This document shows positions 59,936 through 64,000 of a DNA stretch of 64,000 nucleotides, piece by piece. Positions within the stretch are counted from its first letter, which is position 1, and each line of letters opens with the position of its first letter. This DNA is from Oscillospiraceae bacterium (GTDB taxonomy: Bacteria > Bacillota > Clostridia > Oscillospirales > Oscillospiraceae): contig JAAWQX010000030.1 of assembly GCA_022800755.1 (NCBI GenBank), positions 28,372 to 92,371 on the forward strand, written 5' to 3'. The notes below the pieces were generated by a model, which was not told the DNA's origin, did not search any database, and worked only from the letters and a program-made list of their open reading frames with translations. The position numbers were made by a program, and so were the translations under genes.

Positions 59936-60289
59936 ATGATTGATTATAAAGACATCGGCGCACGGATCAGAGCGGTTCGGTTAGCGCGAAAAATGACACA
60001 AGAGCAGCTTGCGGAAGCCGTCGGCGTCGGCACGACCCATATCAGCCATATTGAGACCGGTAACAGCATCCCCAGCTTGCAGGTAATGATCGATATTATC
60101 AATACGCTGGGCTGCTCCGCAGACGAATTACTCTGTATTGAGATCAGGGAAGCGCGCCCGGCTTATAACAACTGGATCAGCGAATTAGTTGCAGACTGCA
60201 ACGGTCAGGAGATCAAGTTGATTACGGACATGGTGGTAGCTTTGAAAGCGTCATTGCGGCGGCTGAAGATATCCGCGAACGAAAGTTGA
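59936..60289 (+). CDS. XRE-family helix-turn-helix regulator
   Basis: A 117-residue protein with an N-terminal HTH_3 domain (IGARIRAVRLARKMTQEQLAEAVGVGTTHISHIETGNSIPSL) and a helical C-terminus. Strong RBS (AAGGAGGATATTTG) 8 bases before ATG. It ends at a hairpin terminator. Its place between the two-component pair and the oriT/mob region fits an island regulator that governs mobilisation or the surface genes. Confidence 0.92.
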   Translation: MIDYKDIGARIRAVRLARKMTQEQLAEAVGVGTTHISHIETGNSIPSLQVMIDIINTLGCSADELLCIEIREARPAYNNWISELVADCNGQEIKLITDMVVALKASLRRLKISANES

Positions 60290-60316
60290 TCATAGTTTCA
60301 CCTCATGGGTGAGAGC

Positions 60317-60349
60317 AGAAGAGCCTGGACAAGAAGTCCAGGCTCTTCT
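60317..60349 (+). terminator. Terminator after the XRE gene
   Basis: Arms AGAAGAGCCTGGAC and GTCCAGGCTCTTCT around AAGAA, followed by GTTTGAT. Confidence 0.75.
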
Positions 60350-60415
60350 GTTTGATCGTGTTTAGGGCTATTAGTCCAAGGGATAGAGCGTATCCTCAAG
60401 TAATCACATAATAAT

Positions 60416-60610
60416 CCTACCCGCTCGGGTAGGGCAAGCATAGCGCCCGGCTATACACCGGACGCAATAGCGGGGGCGAAGCCCCCGCACCCCCAGCCCC
60501 TAAAGGGGAGAAATCGATAGTAAAAAGGCTGGACAATACGTCCGGTCTTTTCCTTTTGATAGGATTCGACACTTGTCATCTGTTACACTGAAATCGACAG
60601 GAACCACCTA
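60416..60610 (+). other. oriT-like structured block upstream of mobC
   Basis: Successive hairpins CCTACCC/GGGTAGG, CCCGG/CCGG, GCGGGGGC/GCCCCCGC and CCCC/GGGG, then the GGCTGGACA/TGTCC-type hairpin, CCTTTTGATAGGATTCGACAC and TCTGTTACACTGAAATCGACAG, ending 23 bases before mobC. The whole block is conserved at 42386-42547 and partly at 43743-43829. Position and structure suggest the transfer origin, with the nick probably near the ATTCGACAC end. This is inference. Confidence 0.65.
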
Positions 60611-60632
60611 AATAATGACAGGGAGCGGAGAA

Positions 60633-60947
60633 ATGGCACAAAAGAAAACCGCGATCATCACCGCACGAATGACGCCAGCGAATAAGCGTGAAATCGAGAA
60701 ACAGGCGAAAAAGGCAAAAATGACCGTGACGGACTATCTCACCACTTGCGGACTGGGAAAAGAGATTGTCGAGATCACTGGGTTAGAAGAAGTCCTATCA
60801 GAACTGAAAGCCCAGGGCAGAAATCTTAACCAACTTACTACTTTGGCGAATATGGGCCGAATCGAAATCATCAACGGCGCTGATATGATAAATGCTTACA
60901 CCTCATTATGCGAGCAGGTCAAACGCATCACAGAGGAGATGATCTGA
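60633..60947 (+). CDS. mobC: MobC-like relaxosome accessory protein
   Basis: A 104-residue protein of the plasmid-mobilisation relaxosome (MobC/ribbon-helix-helix) type: ARMTPANKREIEKQAKKAKMTVTDYLTTCGLG, then LKAQGRNLNQLTTLANMGRI with the family's RNLNQ motif. It binds oriT and helps the relaxase. I start at 60633 (GGAGCGGAGAA before ATG) instead of 60615. Its stop overlaps the relaxase start (TGATG), so the two are translationally coupled. The oriT-like block is directly upstream. Confidence 0.9.
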   Translation: MAQKKTAIITARMTPANKREIEKQAKKAKMTVTDYLTTCGLGKEIVEITGLEEVLSELKAQGRNLNQLTTLANMGRIEIINGADMINAYTSLCEQVKRITEEMI

Positions 60948-62188
60948 TGGCGACCTTCACTGCGATACGAAACGCAAAGCAGACCGCCGGAACGCTTGCC
61001 GGTGTACTCCGATACATAATGCAAGACGAGAAAACAAGCCTTGACGGTATCTCATTGGTCATGGGCAACAACTGCTTGGCGCAATCCGCCTACACAGAGA
61101 TGCAGACCACCAAGCAGCGATTTAAGAAAACAGATGGACAGCAATTCTTCCATTTCGTGCAATCGTTTTCCCCAAGTGAAAAGGTGACGCCTCAAGAGGT
61201 CAACGCTATTGGTTTAGAATTGGCACAGCGGGAGTTCCCCGGTTATGAAGCGGTCGTGGCAACACACATCGACACCGATCATCTTCACAATCACATCGTG
61301 GTGAACAGCGTCAGCTTTGAGACTGGGAAAAAGCTGCACCAAAACACCGCTGATCTCATGAAACACCGGCAGGCAAACGATGAAATCTGTGCCGCACATG
61401 GTCTGTCTGTTCTGCCACCACAACAGGAAAAGAAATCTCAAGGAATGAGCAGCAGGGAATACCGCTCGGCAGTGAAAGGCGAAAGCTGGAAACTGCAGCT
61501 CATGTCCGTCATCGACGAGTGCATGAGATTTGCCAGAAGCAAAGAAGAGTTCATCTCCTTGATGAAGTCCGAAGGCTATGACGTGAAATGGACAGATACC
61601 CGTAAAAGCATCACCTACACCTGCCCAAACGGGATGAAGTGCCGGGACGACCGTTTACATGAATCCAAATACACGAAGGAGAGGATGGAGCATGAGTTCC
61701 GTAACCGAGCAGAGATTATCCATGGAGGAATTGAAACAACGGAACCGTCCGGCTACGGTATGGACTCCATCGCAAGAGAACTGGAACGAACTGACAGCCC
61801 TTCTGTGGGAGATTTTCAAGAAACCGACGAACTACCCGACCTACGCCCAAATAGAGGAACTGACACGATCTGTGCGGGCGTTGCAGCAGACGGTGGAACT
61901 GGCTGGGAAGAAAAAAGAACTTTCATTCTCTCTGCCGAGAATCAGACGACCAGAGTTGCATCTCGACCGGGACAGTCTGATCAAATTCATTGTCGTTCTG
62001 GGATGCTTATTGGGGCTATGTGCGGTGTGTTACAGTTTGGCGCAGATCTGGGACGCATTTCTCCCACTGTTCCAGTGAAAGACGCGACTACGATTCCGCA
62101 CCGCATTGACCGAAAGCGGTGGAAGAAGCTCATGCGAAAGCAACTGGCAATGGGACACAAGATAGGTGATATTACAGCGATGATATGA
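60947..62188 (+). CDS. Relaxase/mobilization nuclease (MobA/VirD2 superfamily)
   Basis: A 413-residue relaxase. The N-terminal ~200 residues have the superfamily motifs: an early Tyr (VLRYIMQD) as candidate nucleophile and the metal-binding His triad in HIDTDHLHNHIVVNSVSF. The C-terminal half is low in recognisable domains but ends in a basic RKRWKKLMRKQLAMGHKIGD motif. It starts at the ATG overlapping the mobC stop. Its codons 249-377 are overlapped in another frame by a membrane-protein ORF. It nicks oriT and pilots the strand; the island lacks its own mating-pore genes and would need a helper conjugative system. Confidence 0.92.
   Translation: MATFTAIRNAKQTAGTLAGVLRYIMQDEKTSLDGISLVMGNNCLAQSAYTEMQTTKQRFKKTDGQQFFHFVQSFSPSEKVTPQEVNAIGLELAQREFPGYEAVVATHIDTDHLHNHIVVNSVSFETGKKLHQNTADLMKHRQANDEICAAHGLSVLPPQQEKKSQGMSSREYRSAVKGESWKLQLMSVIDECMRFARSKEEFISLMKSEGYDVKWTDTRKSITYTCPNGMKCRDDRLHESKYTKERMEHEFRNRAEIIHGGIETTEPSGYGMDSIARELERTDSPSVGDFQETDELPDLRPNRGTDTICAGVAADGGTGWEEKRTFILSAENQTTRVASRPGQSDQIHCRSGMLIGAMCGVLQFGADLGRISPTVPVKDATTIPHRIDRKRWKKLMRKQLAMGHKIGDITAMI
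61692..62078 (+). CDS. Nested membrane-protein gene inside the relaxase gene (MobB-like arrangement)
   Basis: A 128-residue ORF lying wholly within the relaxase gene in a different frame. Starting at ATG 61692 (AAGGAGAGGATGGAGC before it), it encodes a soluble helical part (VTEQRLSMEELKQRNRPATV; YAQIEELTRSVRALQQTVEL) and one clear transmembrane helix near the C-terminus (LIKFIVVLGCLLGLCAVCYS). Composition and the clean helix pattern look like a real protein. RSF1010 has an analogous membrane protein, MobB, encoded inside MobA in another frame, where it stabilises the relaxosome. Whether this is homologous or merely analogous is unknown. Confidence 0.65.
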   Translation: MSSVTEQRLSMEELKQRNRPATVWTPSQENWNELTALLWEIFKKPTNYPTYAQIEELTRSVRALQQTVELAGKKKELSFSLPRIRRPELHLDRDSLIKFIVVLGCLLGLCAVCYSLAQIWDAFLPLFQ

Positions 62189-62190
62189 CC

Positions 62191-62220
62191 CTCAAAATCT
62201 GCATCGCAATAAACAAAGAA
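62191..62220 (+). repeat. Island-end repeat, right copy (surface island)
   Basis: CTCAAAATCTGCATCGCAAT then AAACAAAGAA, between the relaxase gene and integrase module 4. Confidence 0.7.
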
Positions 62221-62267
62221 ACGCAAAAATATTTCAGTAGCTATTTCGACCAAGGTGTGGTATGTGT

Positions 62268-62300
62268 TGTGGTTACCAAAAACAAAGGAGGATAACCACA
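62268..62300 (+). promoter_or_regulatory. Leader hairpin placing the SD in its loop (module 4)
   Basis: TGTGGTTA pairs perfectly with TAACCACA immediately before the ATG; AAAGGAGG is in the loop. The TTTCAGTAGCTATTTCG element lies 30 bases upstream, as in modules 2 and 3. Confidence 0.6.
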
Positions 62301-62669
62301 ATGAAAAAAGCGCTTGTACCAACCGCGATTCTTTGCACAGCGGTCTGCATCGGAGTACATACGCAGGCTAACAAAGCAGAAGAACCTGTCCCCACACCAG
62401 AACCAATATCCATTGAGACAGCTGCCACACCAACACCTGCACCCACACCCGAAGCGGAAATAGAAGTCGATAAACCTGTCATCGAAGTCATTACAGCAGA
62501 GCCGACACCAGAACCAGCAATCCAACAGCCAGTCACAAACCAATCCGTGAAAGCGGGAGATATGGTCTATGTCCCCGGCTTCGGATGGCTGGAAAGCCAA
62601 GGCGCAGGTACGGTAATCCACGATGAAATCATGCGCGAGAACGGCAACAAGGTCGGCATCATGGGCTAA
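62301..62669 (+). CDS. Small proline-rich secreted or membrane-anchored protein (DUF6550-like), module 4
   Basis: A 122-residue intact homologue of the module 3 protein: hydrophobic N-terminus (MKKALVPTAILCTAVCIGVH), a Pro/Thr/Glu linker (TPAPTPEAEIEVDKP) of variable length, and the conserved C-terminal GDMVYVPGFGWLESQGAGTV...NKVGIMG. The conserved termini and variable linker among copies suggest a tethered domain displayed outside the membrane. The integrase follows after 12 bases. Function unknown. Confidence 0.8.
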   Translation: MKKALVPTAILCTAVCIGVHTQANKAEEPVPTPEPISIETAATPTPAPTPEAEIEVDKPVIEVITAEPTPEPAIQQPVTNQSVKAGDMVYVPGFGWLESQGAGTVIHDEIMRENGNKVGIMG

Positions 62670-62681
62670 GGAGGGGCAAGC

Positions 62682-63839
62682 ATGGCAAAACGCAGAGCGA
62701 ACGGTGAGGGCAGTATACGCAAACGAGCAGATGGACGCTGGGAAGGCCGTTACACCGTTGGATACGACCCGGAAACCGGAAAGCAGAAATTCAAGAACGT
62801 CCTCGGTAAAACACAAACCGAAGTAAAAGAGAAACTGAAAGCAGCTATTGAGGAAAGCAAAGACTTGGACATCAGTCGAGCCGATCAGTTCACCCTCTCG
62901 GAGTGGCTGAGATACTGGTTAGACAATTACGGAAAGGTATACCTACGGCCATCTTCTCTCACAAACTACACCGGATTTCTCGATAACCAGATTGCCAGCG
63001 ACAAAATCGGAAGCATCAAGCTAAACAAGCTAACTACCAACGACCTCCAGCAGTTCTACAACCGCATGAGTGAGTCAGGTAGAGTACAGAGAAAAGAATC
63101 GCAGAACAAACCGAAAGGCTTGTCTGCCAAATCTGTACGCAATATTCACTGCTTCATTTCCCACGCCATGAACCGAGCAGTAGATGAAAAACTTATCTCA
63201 GAAAACCCTGCCAGCAGATGCATTCTCCCCAAGAAAGAGCAAAAGGAAATCGAGATTCTCCCTTTGACTGATCTACAAAAGTTCTTCGAAGAAGCAAAAA
63301 AGTCTGGCGTTTTTGAACTATACTTTACTGAACTCGCCACAGGTCTACGACGAGGAGAACTACTTGGTCTAAAATGGACAGATATCGACTTCAACGCCAA
63401 CAGCATCTACATTCAACGCCAAATCACCCGAACAGACGGAGAAGTGAAAGAATCCCCACTCAAAACCAAAAATGCTTATCGGCAGATCATTGTGCCACCG
63501 GAAGTCACAGAAATTCTAAAGCAAAAGAAAGATCGGGAAAACGGTTTTTCTGAATATGTATTCTCCTCCCCCACTGGCGGCCCAATTTCTCCTGACAGTG
63601 TCCTGAAAATGCTACACCGAGTCCTGAAACGAGCAGGACTGGAGAAAGTTCGCTTCCACGCCCTGCGTCACACGTTCGCAACGATGGCACTGCAAAACGG
63701 TGTGGACGTGAAAACCCTTTCCGGTCTCCTCGGACATTACTCTGCAGGCTTCACCCTGGACACCTACGGGCATATCACCCCGGCAATGAAGCAGGATGCA
63801 GCCGAAAAAGTAGGTTCTTTCCTCTCCGCTACTCTTTGA
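62682..63839 (+). CDS. int: Tyrosine recombinase/integrase, intact (module 4)
   Basis: A 385-residue Tn916-type integrase with the same three domains as the copy at 44649 and all catalytic residues visible (ATGLRRGE; HALRHTFAT; LLGHYS; LDTYGH). Differences from the other copy are scattered substitutions such as LITKLT/LNKLT region changes. It lies directly before arm-type repeats, a terminator and a tRNA-Arg fragment, and should catalyse integration and excision of the surface-protein island. Start ATG after AAGGAGGGGCAAGC. Confidence 0.95.
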   Translation: MAKRRANGEGSIRKRADGRWEGRYTVGYDPETGKQKFKNVLGKTQTEVKEKLKAAIEESKDLDISRADQFTLSEWLRYWLDNYGKVYLRPSSLTNYTGFLDNQIASDKIGSIKLNKLTTNDLQQFYNRMSESGRVQRKESQNKPKGLSAKSVRNIHCFISHAMNRAVDEKLISENPASRCILPKKEQKEIEILPLTDLQKFFEEAKKSGVFELYFTELATGLRRGELLGLKWTDIDFNANSIYIQRQITRTDGEVKESPLKTKNAYRQIIVPPEVTEILKQKKDRENGFSEYVFSSPTGGPISPDSVLKMLHRVLKRAGLEKVRFHALRHTFATMALQNGVDVKTLSGLLGHYSAGFTLDTYGHITPAMKQDAAEKVGSFLSATL

Positions 63840-63862
63840 CCCTTTCCCCTCCCCACTCCCGT

Positions 63863-63882
63863 ATGGGTCACGGTATGGGTCA
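63863..63882 (+). repeat. Paired ATGGGTCA arm-type repeat, integrase side (module 4)
   Basis: ATGGGTCA-CGGT-ATGGGTCA, same spacing as at 29571 and 45830. Confidence 0.65.
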
Positions 63883-63920
63883 GCCCAATTTCACACCCAC
63901 CAAAAAGTTCCCAAAAACAG

Positions 63921-63957
63921 CAAAACAGGCCTGAAACTCACGTTTCAGGCCTGTTTT
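63921..63957 (+). terminator. Terminator after integrase (module 4)
   Basis: Arms AAAACAGGCCTGAAAC and GTTTCAGGCCTGTTTT, essentially identical to the module 2 terminator. Confidence 0.85.
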
Positions 63958-64000
63958 TGGCACGCCGTAAGAGATTCGAACTCCTGACCTTCTGGTCCGT
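63958..64000 (-). other. tRNA-Arg(ACG) 3' part at the window edge (att or intact gene)
   Basis: Minus strand, from CCA through the acceptor strand, the AGGAG/CTCTT T-arm and CCAGA into the anticodon loop, where the window stops. It may be a third att scar, or the 3' half of the intact tRNA-Arg gene whose 5' half lies beyond the window. Confidence 0.8.

Noticed and set aside
1-64000. CRISPR array, prophage or rRNA operon
   Set aside because: No regularly spaced identical repeats with unique spacers, no phage structural genes and no rRNA sequence were seen.

Overview
The window reads as a chromosome segment from an anaerobic gut-type Firmicute of the class Clostridia (Oscillospiraceae/Lachnospiraceae-like). 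The grounds are the TRAP/DASS transporters, the 'bai-like' reductases of the old-yellow-enzyme class with Fe-S and FAD domains, S-layer (SLH) proteins, strong AGGAGG-type ribosome binding sites and Tn916-type integrases. This assignment is inference; no rRNA or species marker is present.

Layout. (1) 1-10.5 kb is a catabolic cluster: two tandem short-chain dehydrogenases (the first cut by the window edge), a BaiE-like SnoaL/NTF2-fold protein, a DUF169 protein, an HxlR regulator, a four-gene import operon (TRAP DctP-DctQ-DctM plus a DASS carrier), an OYE/FAD/Fe-S reductase and a double EthD-domain protein. (2) 10.7-11.6 kb is a badly deleted integrase module. (3) 12.0-27.6 kb is a second catabolic region built from three variations of one module: an OYE/FAD/Fe-S reductase followed by an SDR on the minus strand, with a divergent TetR gene upstream. 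Module B adds a secondary-alcohol dehydrogenase and module C adds two GntP-like permeases. (4) 28.0-29.7 kb is a second integrase module, inactivated by a frameshift and a nonsense codon, ending in a tRNA-Arg(ACG) 3' fragment. (5) 29.9-43.7 kb is a defence-type cargo: a three-gene operon (CoiA-like nuclease, ADP-ribosylglycohydrolase/J-domain fusion, HIRAN protein), a GmrSD-type DUF262/DUF1524 protein, a type I restriction-modification operon with an extra membrane protein between hsdS and hsdM, and a RhuM-family gene. (6) 44.2-46.0 kb is an intact integrase module plus tRNA fragment. (7) 46.3-62.2 kb is a surface/envelope cargo (zinc-ribbon membrane proteins, a TPR/YD-repeat protein, lipoproteins, two large SLH proteins) facing a LytTR/GHKL two-component pair and an XRE regulator, followed by an oriT-like block and mobC/mobA with a nested membrane-protein gene. 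(8) 62.2-64.0 kb is a second intact integrase module, ending in a third tRNA-Arg fragment at the window edge.

How it fits together. Four related modules (small proline-rich secreted protein, tyrosine integrase, terminator, tRNA-derived att) recur every 16-18 kb. This implies serial site-specific insertion of mobilizable islands at one tRNA-Arg(ACG) locus, each island carrying a different cargo: catabolism, defence, cell surface. Paired ATGGGTCA repeats with constant 12-bp spacing lie on both sides of the att core and look like integrase arm sites. The oldest module is most decayed and the two at the right are intact, so the right-hand islands are the likely mobile ones. The catabolic genes probably import and reductively modify cyclic, enone-bearing compounds (steroid, bile-acid or polyphenol-like); the substrate cannot be named from sequence.
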